Assembly (NCBI GenBank): GCA_030429235.1
Contig: JAUIDB010000013.1
Coordinates: 1 to 64,000, forward strand
From: Thermoanaerobaculia bacterium
Lineage (GTDB): Bacteria > Acidobacteriota > Thermoanaerobaculia > Multivoradales > JAIOJS01
Length of the DNA: 64,000 nucleotides
Reading direction: 5' to 3'
Made by a program: the position numbers and the translations under genes. The notes beneath the pieces are model-generated. The model did not search any database. It saw only the letters and a program-made list of their open reading frames with translations, and was not told the origin of the DNA. Shown here in pieces: positions 1 through 8,598 of the stretch. Numbering within the stretch: the stretch's first letter is position 1; each line of letters starts with the position of its first letter.

Positions 1-927
1 CACGGCATAGTCGAAGACCGTCGAGTAAGCTCCTCCCGAGGCCCGAAAGTAGCTGATTTCCTGTCCCTCGCCGGGATGCCAGTACCGGTGGTGCGCCTGG
101 TCGTCCACGTCCCAGTAGTGGGTGCTGTTCATGCGCGGACGCCAAGCGAGGCGGGGGTCGTAGACAGTGTAGGTGTCGCGCAGACCCAACGGCTCGAAAA
201 CCTCCTGGACCAGCACCGACTCCAGGGGCTTGCCGCTGACCACTTCGACGATGGCACCCAGGGTGGCACTTCCAGCATCACTGTAGACGAACTCCCCCAC
301 CGGTCCCGAGGGCTCTATCGCCGGTAGATCCTCGACAGACTCCCGCAGACTGTTGTACTTGGAGCGATCCCGGGGAAAGGGACTGAAGGAGAGACCCGTG
401 GTGTGCTCCAGGAGTCGGCGCACTGTAACCTCTCGCCAACGCTCGGCGTCGAGGACCGGCAGAAAGTCCGAGGCGGGCGCGTCCAAGCTCAGCTCACCGC
501 GCTCGACGAGGCGAAGCGCTGCCGTGCCCAGCAACGGCTTCGTCATCGAACGGATCCGAAAGATGCCCGCCGGTTCCAAGGCCGCTCGTGTCTCGAGATC
601 GCGAACTCCGAAGACCTCGTGCCAGGCGATCTGGCCGCTCTTCACGACCAGGACCTCGGCGCCGACGACGGTCCCCTCCCCTACCCAGGTCTCCACCTGA
701 TCCCCCAGGCGTCTGAAGGTCTCCTCGGAGAAGCCCAGCGACACCGGTGGTCGGTACGGAAAGGGCGCCTGTGGATGGGACGTCACCTGCTGCCGGTGGA
801 CGGGTTCGGCGTGGGTTGGAAGAGCGGTCCCCAGGCCGAGGCCGAGGCTCAGAACCAGGGCCCGGAGCGCCACGCGTCGCCAAGTGGCACCGGGGCCCGG
901 TGGATCGACAGCTTCTGGGTGGAGCAT
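1..927 (-). CDS. serine hydrolase, beta-lactamase / class C family (C-terminus cut by window edge)
   Basis: Reading the minus strand from ATG at 927 gives 309 codons open to the window edge. An N-terminal hydrophobic stretch (about residues 15-35) ending in a THA-like cleavage site predicts export. The SxxK catalytic motif is visible as SMTK, followed by an HTTGL segment and a YSD triad in the position of YxN, as in class C beta-lactamase / esterase EstB / DD-peptidase relatives (PF00144). These are periplasmic serine hydrolases, most often esterases or peptidases rather than true beta-lactamases. The substrate cannot be inferred. The last catalytic box (HxG/KTG) lies outside the window. A strong promoter sits directly before the start. 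Confidence 0.85.
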   Translation of the reverse strand, partial: MLHPEAVDPPGPGATWRRVALRALVLSLGLGLGTALPTHAEPVHRQQVTSHPQAPFPYRPPVSLGFSEETFRRLGDQVETWVGEGTVVGAEVLVVKSGQIAWHEVFGVRDLETRAALEPAGIFRIRSMTKPLLGTAALRLVERGELSLDAPASDFLPVLDAERWREVTVRRLLEHTTGLSFSPFPRDRSKYNSLRESVEDLPAIEPSGPVGEFVYSDAGSATLGAIVEVVSGKPLESVLVQEVFEPLGLRDTYTVYDPRLAWRPRMNSTHYWDVDDQAHHRYWHPGEGQEISYFRASGGAYSTVFDYAV

Positions 928-933
928 TCGAGA

Positions 934-961
934 ATGCTACTCGTGGGCCGATCTCTGTCAA
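934..961 (-). promoter_or_regulatory. sigma70-type promoter of the serine hydrolase, leaderless arrangement
   Basis: On the minus strand TTGACA (956-961) is followed after 16 bp by TAGCAT (934-939), and the ATG begins only 6 nt later. Transcription should therefore start at or next to the A of the start codon, and no Shine-Dalgarno site is present between them. Confidence 0.6.
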
Positions 962-982
962 TCGGGTTCAATTGAGGTTCTG

Positions 983-1247
983 TTAGGCGACGTAGCGGAC
1001 GTCGAGCCAGTAGGGATCGTCGACCCCCATAGCCATCGCTAAGGCGACCGCGCAACCGATCCCGGTACACGGCGACCAAGAGATCAGGCTCTTCTAGCGG
1101 GAGCCGACACCTGGAAGTGAGGGGCTTCTCCGCCGGCTGGGCATGACCTTCGACTCCACACGCGATGAGGAACCTGGCCACGGCTTCGCGAACGTAGAAG
1201 CTGTCCGAGGAAGCCAGCGTTTCGAGCGCGGAGATTCGCGGTATCAA
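983..1247 (-). pseudogene. possible remnant of a HEAT-like repeat gene
   Basis: This stretch lies between two real genes and has no long open frame, but reads like protein in pieces. From 1247 one frame encodes a helical, HEAT-like segment (ALETLASSDSF, then YVREAVARFL). A second frame, offset by one, gives VALAMAMGVDDPYWLDVRYV and ends in TAA at 983-985. The change of frame near 1055-1090 suggests a decayed gene or an assembly indel. Nothing else coding is visible between 928 and 1301. Confidence is low because each piece is short. Confidence 0.25.
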
Positions 1248-1301
1248 TCAGAACCAGGGACGCCCAGGAGACACCAGGGGTGGTATAAGCTTCGCGGTGA
1301 A

Positions 1302-2579
1302 ATGCGGACCTCGCAAGTGCTCCCGGCATGGGGTTTGGTTTGCCTGTTGGCCGTGCTGACCACTTCGGGCTGTCAAGTGTCCCCCTCAGAGATCGAGGCT
1401 TGCTGTCCCGCCGGTCCCGACGACTGGCCGCAGTTTCGTGGACTCGCTCGGGATGGGATCGCGAGTAGCTCTGAGCTGGCAGGTACTTGGGAGGAAGCCG
1501 GACTCGAGGAACTCTGGCGCCTCTCGATTGGCCCTGGGTTCTCCGGCATTTCTGTCAAGGGTAACGGTCTCTACAGCCAGTGGACAGAAAACGACAAGGA
1601 GGTCCTCTATCGTCTCGACTCGGCGACGGGCCAAGAAATCTGGCGCCGACCAATCGACGAGGCGTTCGAGGAAGAGTTCGGCGATGGCCCCAGGTCGACC
1701 CCGACCGTTGATGACCGAGAGGTCCTGTTCGCCCTGAGTTCCAAGGGCAAGCTGTGGGCCGTGAAGAGTATTGACGGGGAGGTTCTTTGGTCCAAGGATC
1801 TCCACCGCCGATACGGCGGCGACGGGTACGGTCGCGGCTACGCATCCTCGCCTCTGATCTTCGGCGAACTGGTGATCCTGCACGTTGGGCCAACTCGTTC
1901 GGTGGTGGCGCTGAATCGACAGAACGGCGAAGAGATCTGGGCAGTTGGAGAGGGACGGTCGGCCTCGTCATCCGCGATCGTGGCTGCGATCGATGGTAAG
2001 GCCCATGTGGTCAGCACCCTTGGGGAAGGCCTGGTCGGCCTGGACCCGGCCACCGGTCGAGAACTGTGGTCCTTTCCCTGGCCGACCAAGTTCGGCCTGA
2101 ACATAGCGATGCCGGTAGCCGTCGGGGCGAACCGCTTCATGATCTCTTCGGGCTACGACCAAGGAGCGGCGCTCGTCGAAGTCACACGCAATGCACCAGG
2201 ACATCGCGTCGAAGTGGTTTGGGAGAATCGGCTATTCAGAAACCACTTCTCAACTTCCGTGGTTGTGGGAGATGCGATCTACGGCTTCGACAACGGAATC
2301 CTAAAGTGCCTGAATGCGAGTTCGGGAGAGGTCCACTGGATGGCCCGGGGCTACGGCAAGGGGTCGGTGGTGGTAAGCCAGGACCAGTTGATCGTCCTAA
2401 GCGACGACGGAGACCTCGCTCTGCTCCGAGCCACACCAGAGCGGCATGTGGAGCTAGCGCGGGTGGAGGGAGTCCTCGCCGGCAAGAGCTGGACGTCACC
2501 AACCCTTGCGGAGGGTCGCCTCTACGTCCGCAACCACTCCGAACTGGTGGCGCTAGGCCCGCGGGGTGCGACTCCGTGA
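1302..2579 (+). CDS. PQQ-binding-like beta-propeller repeat lipoprotein
   Basis: A 425-residue protein. I chose ATG 1302 because it opens directly on a lipoprotein signal (hydrophobic residues about 9-22, lipobox TSGC). An upstream in-frame start at 1143 would add 53 residues of low-complexity, non-signal sequence. The mature part carries repeated beta-propeller blades of the PQQ/quinoprotein-like type (WPQFRGLARDG at the front, then several LDxxTGxExW-type blades). Such proteins act in the periplasm or on the outer membrane as scaffolds or redox partners; PQQ binding itself is not shown. It is followed with a small overlap by a GMC oxidoreductase and a small Tat-like protein, which suggests one operon and a periplasmic oxidation complex. 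A TATAAG box at 1284-1289 could be its -10. Confidence 0.85.
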   Translation: MRTSQVLPAWGLVCLLAVLTTSGCQVSPSEIEACCPAGPDDWPQFRGLARDGIASSSELAGTWEEAGLEELWRLSIGPGFSGISVKGNGLYSQWTENDKEVLYRLDSATGQEIWRRPIDEAFEEEFGDGPRSTPTVDDREVLFALSSKGKLWAVKSIDGEVLWSKDLHRRYGGDGYGRGYASSPLIFGELVILHVGPTRSVVALNRQNGEEIWAVGEGRSASSSAIVAAIDGKAHVVSTLGEGLVGLDPATGRELWSFPWPTKFGLNIAMPVAVGANRFMISSGYDQGAALVEVTRNAPGHRVEVVWENRLFRNHFSTSVVVGDAIYGFDNGILKCLNASSGEVHWMARGYGKGSVVVSQDQLIVLSDDGDLALLRATPERHVELARVEGVLAGKSWTSPTLAEGRLYVRNHSELVALGPRGATP

Positions 2580-4167
2580 GTTTGGCGCCTGCGAGTCAGC
2601 GGTGCTGATCGATTCGAGGGAACTCCCCCACAACTGCACCCGAGAGGCGGACCTCTGTATCATCGGCGCCGGAGCGGCAGGGATCACCCTCGCCCGCCAG
2701 TTCACCGGCTTCGGCTTGCGGGTCGCTCTTCTCGAAAGCGGTGGTTTGGAGAGAGAGCCCGATCGACACGACCTCCTACGAGGTCAGTTCGAGGGTCCGT
2801 TCCGAGGCCCAAACGACCTGACCAATTCGCGGTGTCGCTACTTCGGGGGCACCACCAACCGGTGGTGGGGAACCTGTCGACCGTTGGATGCCATCGACTT
2901 CGAAGAGAGGCCGTGGATAGCTGACAGTGGCTGGCCCATCGGGTCGGCCGAGCTGGAGCCCTTCTACCGGCGCTCGGCCGAGATCGTCAACATACCGGAG
3001 TTCGAAGAGTACGAGGGCGATGGGCAACTGCTTGCATTCAACCTGGCGAACCGCCAAGGCAGGCCTCGGGTCGTGCCCAAGAGGTTGTACCGAAGCAACC
3101 CACCCACCCGTTTCGGCGAGGCTTACCGCCGTGAACTCGAAGACGCGCCAGACGTGGACGTATACCTCTGGGCCAACGTTCTCGATCTCGGACGTAAGGT
3201 AGATGGGGAACGGATCGAGTCTGCCCGAGTGGCATCTCATCCGACCCGAACGTTCTCGCTGAGAGCCAAGCGGTTCGTCCTCTCGGCCGGCGGCTTCGAC
3301 ATACCGAGGATACTCCTCAACTCAGACCTCGACCGGGGCGGCCTGGGCAACCACAACGACCTCGTAGGCCGCTACTACATGGACCACACCCGCCTCCTCG
3401 TCGTCGGCAACTGGTTCTCGACGGATACATCCTTCGGAACCCGACGGGCCAGGCATCGGGCCGAGGCGGAGCCCCCTGGCCAAAGAGGCCAGGGCTACCA
3501 AGTGTTCACGCCCACCGCCAGAGTTCAACGAGAGGAGCATCTGCTGAACTGCGGCCTGGTGCTCCATCAGCGGCCGGCGAGGCATACCAAGATCAGCGGC
3601 TCGGAGCCCTATGTCGAGAGCTACGGACTCGCGAGTGCATTGGACGGAACACGGCTTGGCCACGGCCGGCTGCAAGTACCCCAGGTGTCAGTCTCCGCCT
3701 CCGGCATGGTGCTCGACAATGTCGTCAAGTTCTACAACGAACACATCCCGCTGCGGCACAGTCGGGTTCAGCTGCTCCCCGAGAGGGACCCATTCGGACA
3801 ACGAAGAATCAAGGTCGACTGGCGTACCTCCGATCAGATGGATCGATCGGTACGCACCAACCTAGAACTCTTCGCGAGGGAGTTCGGCCGCGCGAACCGT
3901 GGTCGGCTACGGATCGGCTTTCGCGGCTGGAGTCCACCCTACTCCGAGCAGGGACGGCTCGCATCCCATCACATGGGGACGACTCGGATGAGCCGGGACC
4001 CCCGCCAAGGCGTCGTCGATGCAAACTGCAAGGTCCATGGCCTGGAGAATCTGTTCGTAGCCAGCAGCTCCGTCTTCCCGACCGGCGGATTCGCCAATCC
4101 AACCCTCACCATTCTCGCTCTCACACTGCGTTTGGCCGATCACCTCCAGAAGACCGGAGAGTCATGA
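2566..4167 (+). CDS. GMC family FAD-dependent oxidoreductase
   Basis: 533 residues from GTG 2566, overlapping the preceding gene by 14 bp; GTG 2602 (residue 13) is an equally possible start. The N-terminal ADP-binding fold shows GAGAAG (residues 34-39) with an acidic residue at the end of strand 2. The C-terminal GMC domain has HHMGTTRM (about residue 470) and a FPTGG-ANPT segment carrying the usual His/Asn catalytic pair. The family oxidises alcohols, sugars or sugar acids, passing electrons to O2 or to a membrane acceptor. No signal peptide is visible, so export would need the Tat-like partner encoded next (4-bp ATGA overlap). The membrane-bound gluconate/fructose dehydrogenase layout (large GMC plus small Tat subunit) is the closest model; here a beta-propeller lipoprotein replaces the cytochrome. 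Confidence 0.9.
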   Translation: MRLREFGACESAVLIDSRELPHNCTREADLCIIGAGAAGITLARQFTGFGLRVALLESGGLEREPDRHDLLRGQFEGPFRGPNDLTNSRCRYFGGTTNRWWGTCRPLDAIDFEERPWIADSGWPIGSAELEPFYRRSAEIVNIPEFEEYEGDGQLLAFNLANRQGRPRVVPKRLYRSNPPTRFGEAYRRELEDAPDVDVYLWANVLDLGRKVDGERIESARVASHPTRTFSLRAKRFVLSAGGFDIPRILLNSDLDRGGLGNHNDLVGRYYMDHTRLLVVGNWFSTDTSFGTRRARHRAEAEPPGQRGQGYQVFTPTARVQREEHLLNCGLVLHQRPARHTKISGSEPYVESYGLASALDGTRLGHGRLQVPQVSVSASGMVLDNVVKFYNEHIPLRHSRVQLLPERDPFGQRRIKVDWRTSDQMDRSVRTNLELFAREFGRANRGRLRIGFRGWSPPYSEQGRLASHHMGTTRMSRDPRQGVVDANCKVHGLENLFVASSSVFPTGGFANPTLTILALTLRLADHLQKTGES

Positions 4168-4547
4168 AGAAGCGTCTGAGTCGAAGAGAACTCTTGATCT
4201 CTCTCGCCACCGTCGGCACTGCGACTGGGTTGGGGCTCAGCTGCCGCTGGCTCGAAGGCACCGTCCCAACCCTCGACCTGCACTCGATGGGCCCCTGGCT
4301 CGGGCACATGAAGCACCTGGGAGAGGCCTACCTCGAGACCTCCCCGAACGAGAGACAAGAAGCGGTCCTTCTCTATCTGCTTTCTGAACGATTCGCCGCC
4401 CTGCCCGGGGGCACCCTGGCCGAGAGAGCTCGCCAATCGGTCCGCTTCGACTTCGAAGCCGGCGATACGTTCGAAGCCCATGGTTGGGTCCTCTCCCGCA
4501 CCGAAGGTCGATTGGCCGCTCTCACCCTCAACCACCCGGTCCCCTAG
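4164..4547 (+). CDS. small Tat-signal-like protein, probable partner of the GMC oxidoreductase
   Basis: 127 residues, starting in a 4-bp ATGA overlap with the GMC gene and therefore probably translationally coupled. The N-terminus has SRRELLI followed by a hydrophobic stretch (residues about 12-25), a twin-arginine-type export signal; a Cys follows (GLSC), but the lipobox is poor. The rest is short, helical and without recognisable catalytic residues. By analogy with the small subunits of gluconate 2-dehydrogenase-type enzymes it may escort the folded flavoprotein across the membrane. That role is inferred from position and signal only; I do not recognise the family. Confidence 0.75.
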   Translation: MKKRLSRRELLISLATVGTATGLGLSCRWLEGTVPTLDLHSMGPWLGHMKHLGEAYLETSPNERQEAVLLYLLSERFAALPGGTLAERARQSVRFDFEAGDTFEAHGWVLSRTEGRLAALTLNHPVP

Positions 4548-4688
4548 ACCTCCGAGGAATCAAACCGTCCGGCTCGGCACGGCGGCGTCGGCGCAAAGTG
4601 GACGCTCTGAGGGTTCTCGCGAGTTGGCCTGGGAGATAGGAACTCCAGCCACCGAGTCCAGCACTCCGCCCCAGAGTGGTTCCCCCGC

Positions 4689-5468
4689 CTAGGGTTCATC
4701 CGGAGGAACAGCTGTCGTCGCCAGTTCCACCTGTTCCAGCACCCACTTCGCGATCCAGTCATCCGGGTCGAGCTGTAGGGCCTTGCGGGCGAACTTCTCG
4801 GCTGCGTCGAGATTCCCACTCTGGAGTTCGAGTCGGCCCACCATCGCATGACCCGTGGCGAGGTCGGGGTCTATTTGGAGAACGTGTGTGAGTAGTTCTC
4901 GCGCCTTCTCTGGCTCCTTCCAGTCCAGGAAGTTGCTGCTGAGTTTGACCAGGACATCGAGGCGCAGATCGTAGCGACCCGCGTTGGCGTGGGAAGCGAC
5001 CAGTTCCTCGTAGCGATCGATTGCGGCCGCGACTCCCCCTGCCGCCGTCGCGGACCGGAGCTCGCTCCTGATGTCTCGGGGCGGCGTCGTGAGGCCGCGG
5101 TGACAGGTGTAGCACGAAACCACCTGCGCCTTCTCTCGGCCTTCCGCTTGGACGCTGGCAAGATCCACCAAGTGCTCACGATTGAGCTTCCGAGTCATCG
5201 CCAGCATCTGCCGCGCCGTGCGCTTGGTCGGCTTCTCGTCGGTAGCGAAGTCCATTCCCTCCAGGTTGTCGGGTCCCACGTGGCAGTGGGTACAGCGCAC
5301 ACCGAGGCCGCCGGCCCAGCTCTTCATGATCGACACCAACTCGCCACGTTCGATCTCTGGATCGAGCAGCTGGAGGTTGGTGAACTCTCTCGGAATCTGG
5401 GCGAACCCTGGACTCGCGAGGACTAGGAAGAGGGCGAAGACGAAGAAACCAGAGACAAATCGCGGCAT
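4689..5468 (-). CDS. reaction-centre-type cytochrome c (two CxxCH) fused to TPRs
   Basis: 259 residues with a signal peptide (residues 1-23). Two haem-c motifs are present, CTHCH (59-63) and CYTCH (119-123), in the spacing and surroundings of the CytoC_RC family (PF02276). The family is named for photosynthetic reaction-centre cytochrome subunits but is common as small two-haem proteins in non-phototrophic Acidobacteriota. The C-terminal third (about 180-250) is helical with TPR-like periodicity (LATGHAMVGRLELQSGNLDA). It probably carries electrons in the periplasm while docking a partner. A GAGG Shine-Dalgarno sequence precedes ATG 5468. No photosynthesis gene is nearby, so phototrophy should not be inferred. 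Confidence 0.85.
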   Translation of the reverse strand: MPRFVSGFFVFALFLVLASPGFAQIPREFTNLQLLDPEIERGELVSIMKSWAGGLGVRCTHCHVGPDNLEGMDFATDEKPTKRTARQMLAMTRKLNREHLVDLASVQAEGREKAQVVSCYTCHRGLTTPPRDIRSELRSATAAGGVAAAIDRYEELVASHANAGRYDLRLDVLVKLSSNFLDWKEPEKARELLTHVLQIDPDLATGHAMVGRLELQSGNLDAAEKFARKALQLDPDDWIAKWVLEQVELATTAVPPDEP

Positions 5469-5587
5469 GTGCAGGGCCTCCTCAGCGCTAGGGATCGCGT
5501 CGTACCTGACGGGTACCTCTACCTACGTTGCCAGTTCCCGGGGGTTTGTGCCCCAGCCGCCGCACACCCTGGCGCGACGGGAGAAAC

Positions 5588-6664
5588 CTACTCCGTCCGG
5601 CTGGTGACGGGCTCCCGAGTGACCCCGATCGACCCGAGCCAATCCTCCATGGCCTGGTAGTAGCCATCGACAGGTTCCCATGTCTGCCCGTTGGCCCGGG
5701 ACTCCCTGAACCCGCCGGTCGTGCTCTTCTCGAGGTTGTGGTCTCCGTCCGGAAAGCGTCGGATCGTGAGCAGATCCTCACGAATCGTCTCGCGGTAGAG
5801 GCGGAGGGTACTCCGCCAATCCACCTGCGTGTCCTTCTCGCCGAAGATGGCGAGGACAGGAGCCCGAACCGCCGAAAGGATGGCGGGGAAATCGTCGACG
5901 ACGATCTGCAGGCCGGTCTCGTCGTCGTAACGAAGGGACTTCCGGCGCCACTCTCGTTGGTTGGCCAGATACTCGGCCTCGCCGCCGGTTCCGATGCCGA
6001 AGAACTCCCGGAGGAAGGGGTCGGTCCGCAGGTTCTGGGTCGACTGTTCGTAGACTTCCCACGAGCCACCTTCACGGAAGATCTTGTCGCCGGCCAGCCA
6101 TTCGGAGTAGATGGTCGCGACCTCGGCGTCGGTGCGTCCCTCGATCTTCAGATTCGAACGCAACATGTACCCGAAGGTCTCCTTGTCGTCGGTGCCGCTG
6201 ACCGAGATCCAGAACGCGACCTTCGGGAATCGAACCGTGACGAGCGGTGCGATCCAGCCTCCCCGGCTGATCCCCCAGAGCCCGATCCGCTCGCTTCCGG
6301 GTAGAGCGTGGTCCTGGATCGCCTCGATCGCCGCGAACACTTCGTCGGCGGAGCTGTCCACGGTCTGCTGGTGGTCGTAGTCGCCGTCGCTGTCGCCACA
6401 GCCTGCCTTGTCCCAGACGACCACGCTGATTCCCAGCCGCGGGAAGAGCGATCGCAAGTCACCCCACTGGCCTCCTGCCACGTTGGTTCGGCCGTGGCCC
6501 GGGATCAGAATGACCAACGCCGAGGCTCGCCGGTCCTTCGGTGTTTCGACGACACCACGCAGCGTGTTGCCGTCGAAGTCGAACGAGAAGCCCTCGGTAT
6601 CGGCCCAGGCAGCCTGGGAAACGAGGACGAGGAAGAGGACGAGTCTCGAGATCGCGGTGTGCAT
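5588..6664 (-). CDS. secreted alpha/beta hydrolase
   Basis: 358 residues with an N-terminal signal peptide (1-21). The fold motifs are clear: an oxyanion-loop PGHG, the nucleophile elbow GISRGG with Ser133, an acidic residue in the FGEKDTQVDW region and the catalytic His in DGDHNL near the C-terminus. It resembles periplasmic acyl-peptidase / dienelactone-hydrolase-type enzymes with a helical lid of about 100 residues between strands 6 and 7. The substrate is unknown. It is transcribed alone or with the downstream cytochrome gene (about 119 bp gap). A TAGGGT box lies 5 nt before the ATG, a possible but weak leaderless promoter. Confidence 0.85.
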   Translation of the reverse strand: MHTAISRLVLFLVLVSQAAWADTEGFSFDFDGNTLRGVVETPKDRRASALVILIPGHGRTNVAGGQWGDLRSLFPRLGISVVVWDKAGCGDSDGDYDHQQTVDSSADEVFAAIEAIQDHALPGSERIGLWGISRGGWIAPLVTVRFPKVAFWISVSGTDDKETFGYMLRSNLKIEGRTDAEVATIYSEWLAGDKIFREGGSWEVYEQSTQNLRTDPFLREFFGIGTGGEAEYLANQREWRRKSLRYDDETGLQIVVDDFPAILSAVRAPVLAIFGEKDTQVDWRSTLRLYRETIREDLLTIRRFPDGDHNLEKSTTGGFRESRANGQTWEPVDGYYQAMEDWLGSIGVTREPVTSRTE

Positions 6665-6793
6665 AGAGCACCCTACGAGAGGTCGGTAGCGGAAGTTCCC
6701 GGAACCCTTCGTTGTGAAGTCTCACACCTGGTCCGAACGCATGCGATTCGAGAACCTCCCGAGCTCGCTTAAGACCTCGAGCCTCGAACCCGT

Positions 6794-7714
6794 TCAGGGC
6801 GAAGCCGGACAACCGCCGCAGCTGGAGGACCCGATCGTGCTGCCGCTGCAATATCCCTCGGCCGAGCCCTGACAGTGGAGTGATCGGACTTCCGCGTTCG
6901 TCACTTCGATTCTGGACAAACGCCTGAGGTAGATAGGTTCTAGTGACGAGCCCTCGCCGATCAGCACTCTGGAGCTGCTCACAGCGTTCACCTCCGAGAC
7001 CTGAAGCACCCGCCACAGGTAAACGAAGGAATCGTCGTACGCCTGAAGACCTCCGTCCAGGACTATCTGGGCACCCGGAATCCCTCCACCCAGCGAGAAA
7101 CTCGACCCTCGGATCTTTACCCCGCCCACGGTCGTCGAGTTCCTGATCGAGATCTCGGAGCGATCGTGGACATCGTAGCTATAGGAACCTTCGACATAGC
7201 TGTTCTCGACCTTGATCGAGCTGCGGTCCGACCCGATCGCAATTCCGGTGCTTTCGATCGAACCATCGGTGAACTTGAGCGAGGCTCGGTCGGCGATGAG
7301 CGCGAAGGAGGAGTCCGCGCGGATATCGACGGTGTCGAATCTGACCGACGCGTCTTCGACTGAGACAGGACCATCGATCGTAACTTCCGATACGGTGGCC
7401 TGGATCGAGCTGAAGACGCTCAACCTCGAGAGCCAGAGGCTGTCCACGGTGAGGTAGTTGGTACGAACAACGCGCAAGAAGTCGATCCCGGCCCCGCTTC
7501 CAACCCCTTGCAGGTAGGCCCAATCGCTCTCGAGCGTGACGGTCTCCGAGCAGAAGCCGATCACTTGGATGAAGATCGGCTCGCCGGTGGGGGCACTCTC
7601 GATCGCTTGCTGCAGACTCTGGCCCTTCGCGCAGTTGACGGTGATCTGGGACACCGAGCTGGTGGCCCCGAAGAGGCCGAAGACGGCAAGGAACACAATT
7701 ACGTTCTGTTTCAT
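6794..7714 (-). CDS. secreted beta-helix-like repeat protein with Cys-rich tail
   Basis: 306 residues with a signal peptide (1-22). The body is built of short, Ser/Val/Ile-rich strands repeated about every 20-22 residues (for example VTIDGPVSVEDASVRFDTVD, then similar units), typical of right-handed parallel beta-helix or pentapeptide-like folds found in adhesins and polysaccharide-binding proteins. No polysaccharide lyase or hydrolase catalytic set is seen. The tail has a run of Cys, Gly and Ser (CGGC near the end) that could form disulphides. A GAGGGAG Shine-Dalgarno sequence precedes ATG 7714. I do not recognise a named family; surface exposure is inferred from the signal and fold. Confidence 0.7.
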   Translation of the reverse strand: MKQNVIVFLAVFGLFGATSSVSQITVNCAKGQSLQQAIESAPTGEPIFIQVIGFCSETVTLESDWAYLQGVGSGAGIDFLRVVRTNYLTVDSLWLSRLSVFSSIQATVSEVTIDGPVSVEDASVRFDTVDIRADSSFALIADRASLKFTDGSIESTGIAIGSDRSSIKVENSYVEGSYSYDVHDRSEISIRNSTTVGGVKIRGSSFSLGGGIPGAQIVLDGGLQAYDDSFVYLWRVLQVSEVNAVSSSRVLIGEGSSLEPIYLRRLSRIEVTNAEVRSLHCQGSAEGYCSGSTIGSSSCGGCPASP

Positions 7715-7890
7715 GGATATCGACTCCCTCGCGTTTGGATGGGCGTTCGGGACGAAGCCCTTCTATGGAGTCCACGGAAAGACCACGGCGGTCGGGACAT
7801 AGCCAGAGGCGTTGAGGCTCCGGCTTCTTCTCTACCCCAGTGGCCCACGTAGGTCGACCGAACCCTCTTCTTGGTGGCTCGAGACACCTC

Positions 7891-8304
7891 TCATGGTCGC
7901 GACTCGTCCAGCGACCAGATATCCCTGCCACCTTGCCAGTCGCGGCGGACTCCAAAATCGGCGAGCCAGAGCTGCCCCCCTCCGACCCGGAGTTGGAGGG
8001 TATCGTGAGCCGGCAGGGCCTAGCCGAGTCCCGTGAGAACCCCGGCCGGAACTCGGGCCTGGCCGGGCCAACGGCCATCGGCCGGAACCCGGACCTGCAG
8101 CCCGTCCACGTCCAGGGTGAGGCCACGCCCGTCGAAGGTCAGGATCGCGACCTCCCAGGATTCGTGGTGCAGGAACCTGGCCAGGGTGCCGAGGGCATCC
8201 GCGATCTCCGATCGTTCCACTTCGAGCTGTGCTTGCGTCTGAGTCTGCCCTTTCCGTTCCTGTGCACTGGCCGCCAAATCGAGAAGTCCCGGAATCCGGA
8301 GCCG
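7891..8304 (-). pseudogene. possible decayed gene interrupted by an in-frame TAG
   Basis: One minus-strand frame reads protein-like through 8304-8023 (for example VAILTFDGRGLTLDVDGLQ), meets TAG at 8020-8022, then continues in the same frame for 42 more protein-like residues (HDTLQLRVGGGQLWLADFGV) to TGA at 7891-7893. A TTG at 8277 could start the first part (85 residues). The upstream segment 8309-8563, in another frame, encodes a membrane-anchor-like peptide. The simplest reading is one broken gene. The interval 7715-7890 shows nothing coding. Confidence 0.3.
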
Positions 8305-8308
8305 TCAC

Positions 8309-8563
8309 CTAGAGAAACGTCAACGCTGCAGACCGGGTGCCATGGGTGGCGACACCGCCGACTCCGATCAAGCCACCCTGGTCGATTCGGTCTCCCTTAG
8401 CTGCCTTCGAGATCGCTAGGTGCGAACCGCGAGGCCGAGTGTGCAGCCACCGCACTCCGGCAGCCGCCAGCACAAGACTCAGCAGCAGAGGTCCGAGTTC
8501 GTTGTACGTAGGGAGGATCCGGCGCCAAAGGAATAGCCAACCAACCCTGAACGTATCCTCCAC
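8309..8563 (-). CDS. small hypothetical membrane-anchored peptide, perhaps the 5' part of a broken gene
   Basis: 84 residues from GTG 8563. Residues about 22-40 (ELGPLLLSLVLAAAGVRW) form one good transmembrane helix followed by a basic stretch. The peptide stops just before the interrupted frame at 7891-8304, one reading frame away, so it may be the original N-terminus of that gene. There is no clear Shine-Dalgarno site. Confidence 0.25.
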   Translation of the reverse strand: MEDTFRVGWLFLWRRILPTYNELGPLLLSLVLAAAGVRWLHTRPRGSHLAISKAAKGDRIDQGGLIGVGGVATHGTRSAALTFL

Positions 8564-8598
8564 GATTCCCGCCCACCGATTGCACCCAGGAGGAGCCC

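Noticed and set aside
4689-5468. Evidence of photosynthesis from the reaction-centre cytochrome family
   Set aside because: No reaction-centre or chlorophyll gene is present, and the family is common in non-phototrophs.
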